DNA from: Aliiroseovarius sediminis
Lineage (GTDB): Bacteria > Pseudomonadota > Alphaproteobacteria > Rhodobacterales > Rhodobacteraceae
Assembly: GCF_022678485.1 (NCBI RefSeq)
Contig: NZ_JALBYP010000022.1
Span: forward strand, 33,495 to 97,494
DNA: 64,000 nt
Direction of reading: 5' to 3'
Notes under the pieces: generated by a model
Seen by the model: the letters and a program-made list of their open reading frames with translations, nothing else
Databases searched by the model: none
Told to the model about the DNA's origin: nothing
Program-made: the position numbers and the translations under genes
Shown here: piece by piece, positions 17,907 through 26,651 of the stretch
How the letters are laid out: every line of letters begins with the position of its first letter
Position numbering within the stretch: the stretch's first letter is position 1

Positions 17907-20564
17907 ATGGTTGATTTGCCCAATGACATTGATCCCATTGAATCGCGCGAATGGCAGGAAGCGATAGAAGACGTCATCGCCCGCGACGGCCCGGACCGTG
18001 CCCATTTCCTGCTGGACAAGTCAGTGCAACAGGCCCGCGCCGCCGGGGCAAACCTGCCGTTTTCCGCGACAACGCCGTATCAAAACACGATCCCCTCGGA
18101 TGAAGAAGTCGAGATCCCCGGCGACATGGACATGGAATGGCGCATCCGCACGATCAACCGCTGGAACGCCATGGCGACCGTCGTGCGCCGCAACAAGGTA
18201 TCGTCGGAATATGGCGGACACATTGCGTCGTTTGCATCTTCGGCGGTCATGTATGACATCGGGCTAAACCACTTCTGGCGCTCGAAATCCGCGATCCACG
18301 GCGGCGACCTTGTGTTTTTCCAAGGCCACGTGATCCCCGGCATTTATGCGCGATCTTTCATGGAAGGCCGCATTTCCGAAGAGCAGCTTGAAAACTTCCG
18401 GTCCGAGGTCGCAGGCGGCGGTTTGTCGTCCTATCCGCACCCCTGGCTGATGCCCGACTATTGGCAATTCCCGACCGTATCCATGGGTCTTGGCCCATTG
18501 ATGGCGATCTATCAGGCCAGGTTCATGAAATACATGCACAACCGCGGTCATATCGACATGGCCGACCGCAAGGTGTGGGTGTTCCTTGGCGACGGCGAAA
18601 TGGACGAACCCGAAAGCCGGGGCGCCATCGACCTTGCTGCCCGCGAAGGGTTGGACAACCTGATCTTCGTCGTCAACTGCAACCTGCAACGGTTGGATGG
18701 CCCCGTGCGCGGCAACTCGAAAATCGTGCAGGAGCTGGAGGGCGGCTTTCGCGGCTCGGGCTGGAACGTCATCAAATTACTCTGGGGCAAAGGCTGGGAC
18801 GAGCTGCTTGAAAAAGACACCACAGGGCGTCTGCGTCAGTTGATGGATGAAACCGTCGATGGAGACTATCAGACATTCAAATCGAAAGACGGCGCCTATA
18901 TCCGTAAGCATTTCTTCGGCAAATACCCCGAAACGGCAGCGTTGGTCGAAGATTGGACTGATGACCAGATCTGGGCATTGCGTCGGGGCGGGCATGATCC
19001 GCAAAAGGTCTATACCGCCTTCAAACGCGCCACGGACAACAAAGGTCAGCCGACCTGCCTGTTGGTGAAAACCGTCAAAGGCTATGGCATGGGCACCGGC
19101 GGCGAAGGGATGAACACCTCGCACCAGCAAAAGAAACTGGCCGAGGATCAACTGCGCGCCTTCCGCGACCGTTTCGACATTCCCGTCAGCGACGAGGATC
19201 TGCCGAACGCCCCCTTCGTCAAGCTGAACAATGCGCAGAAATCCTATCTTCTGGACCAGCGCAAGAAGCTCGGCGGCGACTTTCCCAAGCGCGACTGGCG
19301 CGAAACGCCCAAGCTGGAAATCCCCGGTCTGGACAAGTTCGCGGCCCAGTTTAAAGGCACGGGCGAGCGTGAAATCTCGACCACCATGGCGTTTGTTCGC
19401 ATCTTGACCACGCTTCTGCGCGACAAGAATATCGGCAAGAACGTCGTGCCGATCGTGCCAGATGAAAGCCGCACCTTCGGGATGGAGGGTCTGTTCCGAT
19501 CCGTCGGGATCTATAACCCCGAGGGCCAGAACTATACCCCCGAGGACGCCGACCAGATGATGTATTATAAGGAATCCATCAACGGCCAGGTGCTTCAGGA
19601 AGGCATCAACGAAGCCGGTGCCATGGCTGACTGGATCGCGGCGGCGACGTCTTACTCCAACCACGGCGTCCCGATGGTTCCCTTCTACATCTATTATTCG
19701 ATGTTCGGGTTCCAACGGATCGGCGATCTGGCATGGGCGGCGGGCGACAGCCGCGCGCGTGGCTTCATGCTGGGCGGCACCGCCGGGCGCACCACGCTGA
19801 ACGGCGAAGGGTTGCAGCACGAAGATGGTCACAGCCACATTCTGGCCAGCACCATCCCGAACTGCATCACCTATGATCCGACTTTCCAATACGAGGTCGC
19901 GGTGATCGTGCATAACGGTCTGCAACGGATGTATATCGATCAGGAAGACGTGTATTTCTATCTGACCCTGATGAACGAAAACTACTCGCACCCCGACATG
20001 CCAATGGGCGTCGAGGACGAGATCATCAAAGGTCTGTATCGTCTTGAAGAGGTCAAGAAGCCCGGCAAGAAACACGTCACCCTGATGGGGTCGGGCACGA
20101 TCTTGGTGCAGGCCATGAAGGCCGCCGAGATGCTGAAAGAAGATTTCGGCGTCACGGCGGAAATCTGGTCGGCCACGTCCTTCAACGAACTGGCGCGTGA
20201 TTGTCAGGATGCGGCCCGCTGGAACCGGCTGAACCCATTGTCCGAGCCGCGCGAACCCTTCGTGACCCAACAGCTGTCCAAGGCCAAGGGTCCGATCATC
20301 GCGGCGACGGATTACATGAAAAACTATGCCGAGCAAATCCGGTCCTGCGTGCCGGGGCGTTATACGGTGCTGGGCACAGACGGCTTTGGTCGCTCGGACA
20401 GCCGCGTAAACCTGCGCCGCTTCTTTGAAGTAGACGCGAACCACATCGCCGCAGCCGCCATGGTGGACCTTTATCGTGACGGCAACGTTACGAAGAAACA
20501 GCTGCAAGACGCGCTTTCCAAATATGACATCGACGGCAACAAGCCCAACCCGCGCTTGGTGTGA
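17907..20564 (+). CDS. aceE: Pyruvate dehydrogenase E1 component, homodimeric type
   Basis: Decarboxylates pyruvate with thiamine diphosphate and acetylates the lipoyl arm of E2. The 885-residue single chain is the homodimeric (E. coli AceE) form, not the split PdhA/PdhB form common in alphaproteobacteria. The ThDP motif is 'GDGEMDEPESRGAI' ending 'NCNLQRLDGPV' (about residues 228-272). Other patches are 'GHIASFASSA', 'KTVKGYGMGTGGEG' and 'GRTTLNGEGLQHEDGHSH'. It is first gene of aceE-aceF-lpd. No pdhR-like regulator is adjacent. Confidence 0.97.
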   Translation: MVDLPNDIDPIESREWQEAIEDVIARDGPDRAHFLLDKSVQQARAAGANLPFSATTPYQNTIPSDEEVEIPGDMDMEWRIRTINRWNAMATVVRRNKVSSEYGGHIASFASSAVMYDIGLNHFWRSKSAIHGGDLVFFQGHVIPGIYARSFMEGRISEEQLENFRSEVAGGGLSSYPHPWLMPDYWQFPTVSMGLGPLMAIYQARFMKYMHNRGHIDMADRKVWVFLGDGEMDEPESRGAIDLAAREGLDNLIFVVNCNLQRLDGPVRGNSKIVQELEGGFRGSGWNVIKLLWGKGWDELLEKDTTGRLRQLMDETVDGDYQTFKSKDGAYIRKHFFGKYPETAALVEDWTDDQIWALRRGGHDPQKVYTAFKRATDNKGQPTCLLVKTVKGYGMGTGGEGMNTSHQQKKLAEDQLRAFRDRFDIPVSDEDLPNAPFVKLNNAQKSYLLDQRKKLGGDFPKRDWRETPKLEIPGLDKFAAQFKGTGEREISTTMAFVRILTTLLRDKNIGKNVVPIVPDESRTFGMEGLFRSVGIYNPEGQNYTPEDADQMMYYKESINGQVLQEGINEAGAMADWIAAATSYSNHGVPMVPFYIYYSMFGFQRIGDLAWAAGDSRARGFMLGGTAGRTTLNGEGLQHEDGHSHILASTIPNCITYDPTFQYEVAVIVHNGLQRMYIDQEDVYFYLTLMNENYSHPDMPMGVEDEIIKGLYRLEEVKKPGKKHVTLMGSGTILVQAMKAAEMLKEDFGVTAEIWSATSFNELARDCQDAARWNRLNPLSEPREPFVTQQLSKAKGPIIAATDYMKNYAEQIRSCVPGRYTVLGTDGFGRSDSRVNLRRFFEVDANHIAAAAMVDLYRDGNVTKKQLQDALSKYDIDGNKPNPRLV

Positions 20565-20587
20565 ACGGACAGACAGGAGATTATACA

Positions 20588-21853
20588 ATGACGATCGAAG
20601 TAAAAGTTCCCGACATCGGTGATTTTTCCGACGTGCCCGTTGTGACCGTTCTGGTCAGCGTGGGCGACGTGATTGCCGAAGAAGACCCAATTATCGAACT
20701 GGAAAGCGACAAGGCGACACTGGAAGTGCCATCGCCCGCCGCCGGTAAAGTGGCCGAGATTAAAGTGTCCGAAGGCGATAATGTATCTGAAGGCGCGCTG
20801 ATCCTGCTGCTGGAAGGTGATGGCGCGGGCGCAGACAGCCCGGCGCCTGCAGCCGACGCGGCCCCCGCGCCCGCCGCTGCACCGGCACCTGCCGCCGCCC
20901 CGACCCCTGCCCCTGCGGCGGTGACGGATGCGGGCTTTGGCAAGGCCCATGCCAGCCCCTCGGTCCGTGCCTTTGCCCGCCAGTTGGACATTGATCTGGC
21001 GCAGATCAACGGATCAGGCCGCAAGGGTCGCATCCTGCGCGAGGACGTGACCGCGTTCCTGAAAACCCAATCAGCGCCTGCGGGTGGCGGTGCAGCTGCC
21101 AGTGGCGGCATGGGCATTCCGCCGATCCCCGCCGTCGACTTCTCGAAATTCGGCCCGACCGAAGATGTCGAGATGCCGCGCATCAAGAAACTGTCCGGCC
21201 CCGCACTGCATCGCTCGTGGCTGAACATCCCGCATGTCACCCATAACGAAGAAGCCGACATCACCGATCTGGACGCCTATCGTAAGGAACTGGATACAGC
21301 GGCCAAGGCTGACGGCTATCGCGTTACGCTTCTGTCTTTTGTGATCAAGGCCAGCGTCTCGGCGCTGAAACAGCATTGGGAGGTGAACTCCTCGATCCAC
21401 CCTGACGGCGACAAGCTGATCCGCAAGGATTTCTATAACATCGGCTTTGCTGCCGACACGCCAAACGGGCTGATGGTGCCGGTGATCAAGGACGCCGACC
21501 GCAAGGGGATCATCGAGGTTTCCAAAGAACTGGGCGAGTTGTCCGCCAAGGCGCGCGACGGCAAGCTGAAGGGCGACGACATGTCTGGTGCGACCTTCAC
21601 CATCTCGTCTTTGGGCGGGATTGGTGGCACGTCGTTCACCCCCATCGTCAATGCACCCGAGGTCGCCATTCTGGGTCTGACCCGGTCGAAAATGGCCCCG
21701 GTCTGGGACAAAGAGAAGGGCGAGTTCGTACCGCGCAACATGCAGCCGCTCAGCCTGTCCTATGACCACCGCGCCATTGACGGTGCACTGGCCGCGCGCT
21801 TCTCGGCGACATTGAAACACCTGCTCGGCGATGTGCGCCGGCTGATGCTGTAA
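20588..21853 (+). CDS. aceF: Pyruvate dehydrogenase E2 component (dihydrolipoamide acetyltransferase)
   Basis: 421 residues. One N-terminal lipoyl domain carries the lipoylated Lys in '[15 protein letters not shown]' (about 36-50), followed by an Ala/Pro linker, a peripheral-subunit-binding domain ('[19 protein letters not shown]', about 122-140) and the catalytic core with '[15 protein letters not shown]' (His/Asp). E. coli AceF has three lipoyl domains, this one has a single one. ATG 20588 is chosen with AGGAGA upstream; an ATG-less extension to 20561 would run through the spacer. It forms the complex core with aceE and lpd. Confidence 0.97.
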   Translation: MTIEVKVPDIGDFSDVPVVTVLVSVGDVIAEEDPIIELESDKATLEVPSPAAGKVAEIKVSEGDNVSEGALILLLEGDGAGADSPAPAADAAPAPAAAPAPAAAPTPAPAAVTDAGFGKAHASPSVRAFARQLDIDLAQINGSGRKGRILREDVTAFLKTQSAPAGGGAAASGGMGIPPIPAVDFSKFGPTEDVEMPRIKKLSGPALHRSWLNIPHVTHNEEADITDLDAYRKELDTAAKADGYRVTLLSFVIKASVSALKQHWEVNSSIHPDGDKLIRKDFYNIGFAADTPNGLMVPVIKDADRKGIIEVSKELGELSAKARDGKLKGDDMSGATFTISSLGGIGGTSFTPIVNAPEVAILGLTRSKMAPVWDKEKGEFVPRNMQPLSLSYDHRAIDGALAARFSATLKHLLGDVRRLML

Positions 21854-21866
21854 GGGGGACGATCTG

Positions 21867-23609
21867 ATGGATGTGAAAGTTCCTGATATTGGCGACTTCT
21901 CGGATGTGCCGGTTATCGGCATTCTGGTGGCCGTGGGCGACACGGTCGAAGCCGAAGACCCGCTGTTAGAGCTGGAAAGCGACAAGGCCACGATGGAAGT
22001 CCCCTCGCCCGCCGCTGGCGTGGTGAAGGAAATCAAGGTCTCCGAAGGCGATACCGTGTCCGAAGGATCGGTCATCATGGTGCTGGACAGCGCGGATGCG
22101 GGCGATGCGCCAGCCAAGGCTGCTCCGGCAGAAGCTGCGCCTGCCCCCGCACCTGCCGCGATTGCGGCAACGGGCACGGCGACCGGCCCCGGTGACGTGC
22201 ATGGCGAAGTGGTTGTGCTAGGCTCTGGCCCCGGTGGCTACACCGCCGCTTTCCGCGCCGCAGATCTTGGTAAAAAGGTCGTGCTGATCGAAAAAGACAG
22301 CTCGCTTGGTGGTGTCTGCCTGAACGTGGGCTGTATCCCATCGAAAGCGCTTCTGCACGCCGCCAAGGTGATCACCGAAGCCGAGGAAATGGGCGATCAT
22401 GGTATCGCCTTCTCGAAACCCAAGATCAAGCTGGACGACCTGCGCGACTGGAAATCTTCCGTTGTGAACGGACTGACCGGCGGTCTGTCCGGGCTGGCGA
22501 AAGCCCGCAAGGTGCAGGTCGTGACCGGTTATGGCCGCTTCTCTGGCCCGAACATGATCGAGGTGCAGACCGATGACGGCCTGACCAAAGTCAGCTTTGA
22601 TCAATGTGTCATCGCCGCAGGCTCCGAACCCGTCACCCTGCCCTTCATCCCCCATGACGACCAGCGCGTGATCGACAGCACGGGCGCGTTGGAGCTTGAG
22701 GATATTCCCAAGCGCCTTCTGGTTCTGGGCGGTGGGATCATCGGGCTGGAAATGGCCACGGTCTATGACGCACTCGGGTCAAAAGTCACGATTGTCGAGT
22801 TTATGGACCAGATCATTCCCGGTGCCGACAAGGACATCGTGAAGCCGCTGCACAAGCGGATCGAGGGTCGCTATGAAGCGATCTTGACCAAGACGAAAGT
22901 CACTGCGGTCGAGGCGCAGAAGAAGGGCTTGAAGGTCACGATGGAAGGCCCGGACGGCGAGAAAACCGACACGTTCGACAAGGTGTTGGTCGCGGTCGGG
23001 CGCAAACCCAACGGCCATATGGTCGACGCCGAAAAAGCAGGCGTTGCCGTGGACGACCGTGGCTTCATCCACGTCGACAACCAGCAGCGCACCGGCGTTT
23101 CGCACATCTTCGCCATCGGCGATGTCGTCGGCCAGCCGATGCTGGCGCACAAAGCAGTGCATGAAGGCAAAGTGGCAGCCGAAGTTGCCGCCGGTCAAAA
23201 GCGCTTCTTTGACGCCCGCGTTATCCCGTCCGTCGCCTATACCGACCCCGAGGTCGCATGGGTTGGCCTGACGGAAACCGAAGCCAAAGCGCAGGGTATC
23301 AAGGTCGGCAAGGGCAGCTTCCCTTGGGCAGCCTCTGGCCGGGCGCTAAGCCTTGCGCGGTCTGAGGGCATCACCAAACTGCTCTTCGATGAAGAGGATG
23401 ATCGCGTGATCGGCGCCGGCATCGTCGGCCCCAACGCAGGCGATCTGATCGCCGAGGTTGCACTGGCGATCGAAATGGGCGCCGATGCGGTCGATCTGGG
23501 TCACACCATCCACCCGCACCCGACCCTGTCAGAAACAGTGAACTTCGCCGCCGAGATGTTCGAAGGCACCATCACCGACCTGATGCCGCCGAAGAAACGC
23601 AAGACGTGA
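21867..23609 (+). CDS. lpdA: Dihydrolipoamide dehydrogenase (E3) with N-terminal lipoyl domain
   Basis: 580 residues, about 110 longer than ordinary E3 because of an N-terminal lipoyl domain ('[15 protein letters not shown]', about 35-49) nearly identical to the AceF one, then an Ala/Pro linker. The FAD motif is '[19 protein letters not shown]', the redox disulfide '[16 protein letters not shown]', and the C-terminal base '[13 protein letters not shown]'. It reoxidises dihydrolipoate with NAD. Lipoyl-bearing E3 proteins occur in other bacteria with homodimeric E1. Operon end; a terminator follows. Confidence 0.97.
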   Translation: MDVKVPDIGDFSDVPVIGILVAVGDTVEAEDPLLELESDKATMEVPSPAAGVVKEIKVSEGDTVSEGSVIMVLDSADAGDAPAKAAPAEAAPAPAPAAIAATGTATGPGDVHGEVVVLGSGPGGYTAAFRAADLGKKVVLIEKDSSLGGVCLNVGCIPSKALLHAAKVITEAEEMGDHGIAFSKPKIKLDDLRDWKSSVVNGLTGGLSGLAKARKVQVVTGYGRFSGPNMIEVQTDDGLTKVSFDQCVIAAGSEPVTLPFIPHDDQRVIDSTGALELEDIPKRLLVLGGGIIGLEMATVYDALGSKVTIVEFMDQIIPGADKDIVKPLHKRIEGRYEAILTKTKVTAVEAQKKGLKVTMEGPDGEKTDTFDKVLVAVGRKPNGHMVDAEKAGVAVDDRGFIHVDNQQRTGVSHIFAIGDVVGQPMLAHKAVHEGKVAAEVAAGQKRFFDARVIPSVAYTDPEVAWVGLTETEAKAQGIKVGKGSFPWAASGRALSLARSEGITKLLFDEEDDRVIGAGIVGPNAGDLIAEVALAIEMGADAVDLGHTIHPHPTLSETVNFAAEMFEGTITDLMPPKKRKT

Positions 23610-23641
23610 CCCACGGCCCAGATCGGGCCAACCAAGCACCC

Positions 23642-23670
23642 AAGGCGCGCCCGTCGTGGCGCGCCTTTTT
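23642..23670 (+). terminator. Rho-independent terminator of aceE-aceF-lpd operon
   Basis: Perfect 10-base-pair stem AAGGCGCGCC (23642-23651) / GGCGCGCCTT (23658-23667) with a 6-base loop and a T-run, 33 bases after the lpd stop. Confidence 0.92.
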
Positions 23671-23732
23671 CTATGTTGCAGGGCCGCGCGCTGCGCCCTA
23701 GGAACCAAGGGACCGAAACACGAGCACCTTTC

Positions 23733-24485
23733 ATGCAAGACTTCATCATCCTGGCCATCGCCGCCTATGCAGCGGGCGTTTTGAACACGATTGCAGGGGG
23801 CGGCACTTTCCTGACCCTGCCCGCACTGGTCTTTACCGGTGTGCCAGTGGTCGCGGCAAACGCCACCAGCGCCGTGGCGGTATTCCCCGGTTATCTGGGC
23901 GGCGCGTTGGGATTCCTGCCGGAATTGCGCAGCTTTGATCGCAAGCTGATGGTCAAATTGACCGTGGTCACGCTGGCTGGCGGAGTGGTGGGCGCGGGGC
24001 TACTGTTGATCTCGTCCGACAAGGCATTCTCTGCCGTGGTGCCATTTCTGCTGCTCGCCGCCACTCTGGTCTTCCTGTTTGGCAACCGCTTGCGGGAATG
24101 GAGCGCCAAGCACAGCCGCTCCGTCACCCCCTATGGCGCGGTCGGGCTGTTCTTAATCAGCATTTATGGCGGTTATTTCAACGGTGGGCTTGGCATCGTT
24201 CTGCTGGCGCTGTTTTCGCTGTGGGGCATGTCCAACATCCACCAGATGAACGGGCTGAAAAACGGGTTGTCCTTCGCGCTCTCCGCCATCTCGGTCGCGA
24301 TTTTTGCGCTGGCGGGGCTGGTGGCATGGCCGCAGGCGCTGGTGATGATGGTCGCATCCACCATTGGCGGATACACCGGCGCCCCTGTCGCCCGCGCCAT
24401 CCCGGTGCCAATGCTGCGCCTGATCATCGCCATCATCGGCTTCTCGATGAGCGCGGTGTTTTTCTATCGCTTCCTTGCAGGCTGA
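23733..24485 (+). CDS. TSUP (TauE/SafE) family permease
   Basis: 250-residue inner-membrane protein with about eight helices. The repeated family motifs are 'NTIAGGGTFLTLPALVFTGV' (about 18-37) and 'GGYFNGGLGIVLLALF' in the second half. Family members export or import sulfite, sulfoacetate or other small anions; the substrate here is unknown. ATG 23733 is the first sensible start although no strong ribosome site precedes it. It is convergent with the AmiS/UreI gene, 4 bases apart. Confidence 0.9.
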   Translation: MQDFIILAIAAYAAGVLNTIAGGGTFLTLPALVFTGVPVVAANATSAVAVFPGYLGGALGFLPELRSFDRKLMVKLTVVTLAGGVVGAGLLLISSDKAFSAVVPFLLLAATLVFLFGNRLREWSAKHSRSVTPYGAVGLFLISIYGGYFNGGLGIVLLALFSLWGMSNIHQMNGLKNGLSFALSAISVAIFALAGLVAWPQALVMMVASTIGGYTGAPVARAIPVPMLRLIIAIIGFSMSAVFFYRFLAG

Positions 24486-24489
24486 CCTG

Positions 24490-24996
24490 TCACGGCATCA
24501 CCCCGTGCAGATACAAAAGCCCCGGCAGCCAGCCGGTCAGAACGCCAGTGGCGAACGTTGCCGCGACCGTCAGCTTGCGAATGTGCCAGCCCAGCCCCAG
24601 CTCCAAGAAGTAAATGAACCACAGCGTCGACCACGCCGCCCAGCTTGCCGCCATCCACACCCCCCAAAGGGACGGTGACACGGCAACGAACGCCATCGGC
24701 AGAACCGTGATCGCGACGAACAGGCTGAACCAGCCCAGCCCCCGCCCGTCGCAACCCGTCGCGCGGTTATAGGCCACCCACCCATAGGTGATCGCAAACA
24801 ACAGTGTCATCGCCGCGTTGCGCACCCCTTCTTGGTCCACAGCCCCCACAGTCAGCCCTAAAGCGACCGAGGTCGAAATCGCGGCAACCGCCACGTTGAT
24901 CACGATGATCTCGCGATCTTCAATCCGACCGGCCAGCCAGATGCTGTTCAAAACCAGTACAGCGCCGACATATAACAACGTGATCCCCAGCAACAT
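24490..24996 (-). CDS. AmiS/UreI family urea or short-chain amide channel
   Basis: 168-residue, six-helix inner-membrane channel. The start 'LLYVGAVLVLNSIWL', the middle 'GWFSLFVAITVLP' and the end 'ATGVLTGWLPGLLYLHG' match the AmiS/UreI pattern, including Trp residues lining the pore. Members pass urea (UreI) or aliphatic amides (AmiS). No urease or amidase gene is next to it. In a window with two urea-releasing enzymes (AllA, creatinase), urea is the more likely cargo; this is inference. The upstream hairpin isolates it from the NCS2 permease. Confidence 0.82.
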   Translation of the reverse strand: MLLGITLLYVGAVLVLNSIWLAGRIEDREIIVINVAVAAISTSVALGLTVGAVDQEGVRNAAMTLLFAITYGWVAYNRATGCDGRGLGWFSLFVAITVLPMAFVAVSPSLWGVWMAASWAAWSTLWFIYFLELGLGWHIRKLTVAATFATGVLTGWLPGLLYLHGVMP

Positions 24997-25011
24997 GCAC
25001 GCGCCCTTCTT

Positions 25012-25045
25012 AAACGAGAAAGGGAAGGGACAAACGCCCCTTCCC
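25012..25045 (-). terminator. Terminator of NCS2 permease gene
   Basis: Read on the minus strand, GGGAAGGG (25045-25038) pairs with CCCTTCCC (25029-25022), and TTTCTCGTTT follows. It lies 30 bases beyond the permease stop codon. Confidence 0.8.
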
Positions 25046-25074
25046 CGGTTTTCAAAAGCTGTCAGATCCGCAGA

Positions 25075-26571
25075 TCAGTGACCGCCATCGGACTGTTTCG
25101 CAGCCTCGACCATCTCATCTTCCGTGATCTCCTTGGTGCCGTTCAGCACGATGTTCAGCACGACCGACGCAATCGCTGCCAGCAGGATACCCGAGTGGAT
25201 CAGCGGCTCGATCGAGTGCGGAAGCCACATGGTAAACTTCGGCGCGATCAAGGGGATCATGCCCATACCAAGCGAAATAGCGACGATCAGACCGTTGTTA
25301 CGGTTGGTCTTGAAGTCAACGCCACCCAGAATACGAACACCCGTCGCGGCCACCATTCCGAACATCACCAGACCGGCACCGCCCAGAACGGCGACCGGCA
25401 GGGCCTCAACCAAGGCGCCCATCTTGGGCACCAGACCCAGCACGATCATGATCGCACCACCAGCCACACAGACATACCGGCTTCGGATACCCGTCACACC
25501 GACAAGGCCAACGTTTTGACTGAACGAGGTATAGGGGAAGGTGTTGAACATCCCACCGATCAGCGTGCCCAGACCATCGGTGCGCAGACCGGCCGACAGC
25601 GACGGACGCTCGATCTTCCGGTTGCACATCTCGCCCAAGGCCAGGAACATGCCAGTCGATTCAATCATCACCACGATCATGACAAGCGTCATGGTCAGGA
25701 TCATGATCGGGTCGAAAATCGGCAGGCCAAAGCGGAATGGCGTGATCAGGGCAAACCACTTGGCATGACCGACCGTGTCGAAATGCATCATCCCGATCGA
25801 GGCCGCAAAGACCGCGCCCACGATAATCCCCAACAGGACCGAGATATTGGCAAGAAAGCCCGTTGCGTATTTCATCACAACGATGATCGTCAGCAGCACA
25901 AGGCCGGAAATCATCATGTTCTGCGGCGTTGCATATTGCGGGTTGTCCACCGTCGGCGCCACGGTCAAACCGTCTGGCACTGCCGGGATGGCACCGCTTG
26001 CCAGCATACCACGCACTTCCTCAAGCCACGCCGTATGGGTCGGATCAACGATCGCGGGCGCTGTGGGGCCAACCGGCAGGCCGAAGATCCAATTGATCCC
26101 GACGCGCATCAAGGTGACACCGATCACCAGAATGATCGTGCCCGTGACGACGGGCGGAAAGAACCGCAACATTCGGCTGACAAGTGGCGCGATCAGCATC
26201 GCGATAATGCCTGCGCCGATAATGGCGCCAAAGATCATACGCGCGCCATCCACGCCGGGATTTGCCACCGCGATCGACACCATCGGCCCGACCGAAGCAA
26301 AGGTCACACCCATCATGACCGGCATCTTGATGCCAAACCATTTGGACGCACCCATCGACTGAATGATCGTCACGACACCGCAAACAAACAGGTCAGCCGA
26401 AATCAGGAACGCCACCTGTTCAGGGTTCAATTTCAGCACGCGCCCGACGATCAGCGGCACCGCGATAGCACCGGCATACATTACCAGAACGTGTTGTAAT
26501 CCAAGGGTAAATAATTTTGCGGGCGGCAGTTTTTCGTCAACCGGGTCCACGTCGGTGGTTATTGTTGTCAT
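25075..26571 (-). CDS. NCS2 nucleobase:cation symporter (xanthine/urate permease type)
   Basis: 498-residue polytopic membrane protein. Signatures include 'GLQHVLVMYAGAIAVPLI' near the N-terminus, 'IESTGMFLALGEM' with the substrate-binding Glu, and 'SFSQNVGLVGVTGIRSRYV'. These fit the xanthine/urate branch (COG2233). ATG 26571 is chosen because GGAGGAGGAAG lies just upstream; a frame extends 30 bases further without support. It is monocistronic between two terminators. Confidence 0.93.
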   Translation of the reverse strand: MTTITTDVDPVDEKLPPAKLFTLGLQHVLVMYAGAIAVPLIVGRVLKLNPEQVAFLISADLFVCGVVTIIQSMGASKWFGIKMPVMMGVTFASVGPMVSIAVANPGVDGARMIFGAIIGAGIIAMLIAPLVSRMLRFFPPVVTGTIILVIGVTLMRVGINWIFGLPVGPTAPAIVDPTHTAWLEEVRGMLASGAIPAVPDGLTVAPTVDNPQYATPQNMMISGLVLLTIIVVMKYATGFLANISVLLGIIVGAVFAASIGMMHFDTVGHAKWFALITPFRFGLPIFDPIMILTMTLVMIVVMIESTGMFLALGEMCNRKIERPSLSAGLRTDGLGTLIGGMFNTFPYTSFSQNVGLVGVTGIRSRYVCVAGGAIMIVLGLVPKMGALVEALPVAVLGGAGLVMFGMVAATGVRILGGVDFKTNRNNGLIVAISLGMGMIPLIAPKFTMWLPHSIEPLIHSGILLAAIASVVLNIVLNGTKEITEDEMVEAAKQSDGGH

Positions 26572-26603
26572 TTGGGTCTTCCTCCTCCAAATTTGTTTCA
26601 AGT

Positions 26604-26644
26604 CCGGGGAGCCGCGCCGACCCTACGCCCATTCGGCACCCCGG
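26604..26644 (-). terminator. Terminator-like hairpin after malic enzyme
   Basis: CCGGGGtGCC (minus strand 26644-26635) pairs with GGCtCCCCGG (26613-26604) with one internal mismatch and a 21-base loop, 8 bases after the malic enzyme stop. A short A/T-rich stretch follows but no clean T-run. Confidence 0.55.
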
Positions 26645-26651
26645 TTTGTTT

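Noticed and set aside
18777..20588. 603-codon minus-strand frame
   Set aside because: Antisense to aceE, with no domain features.
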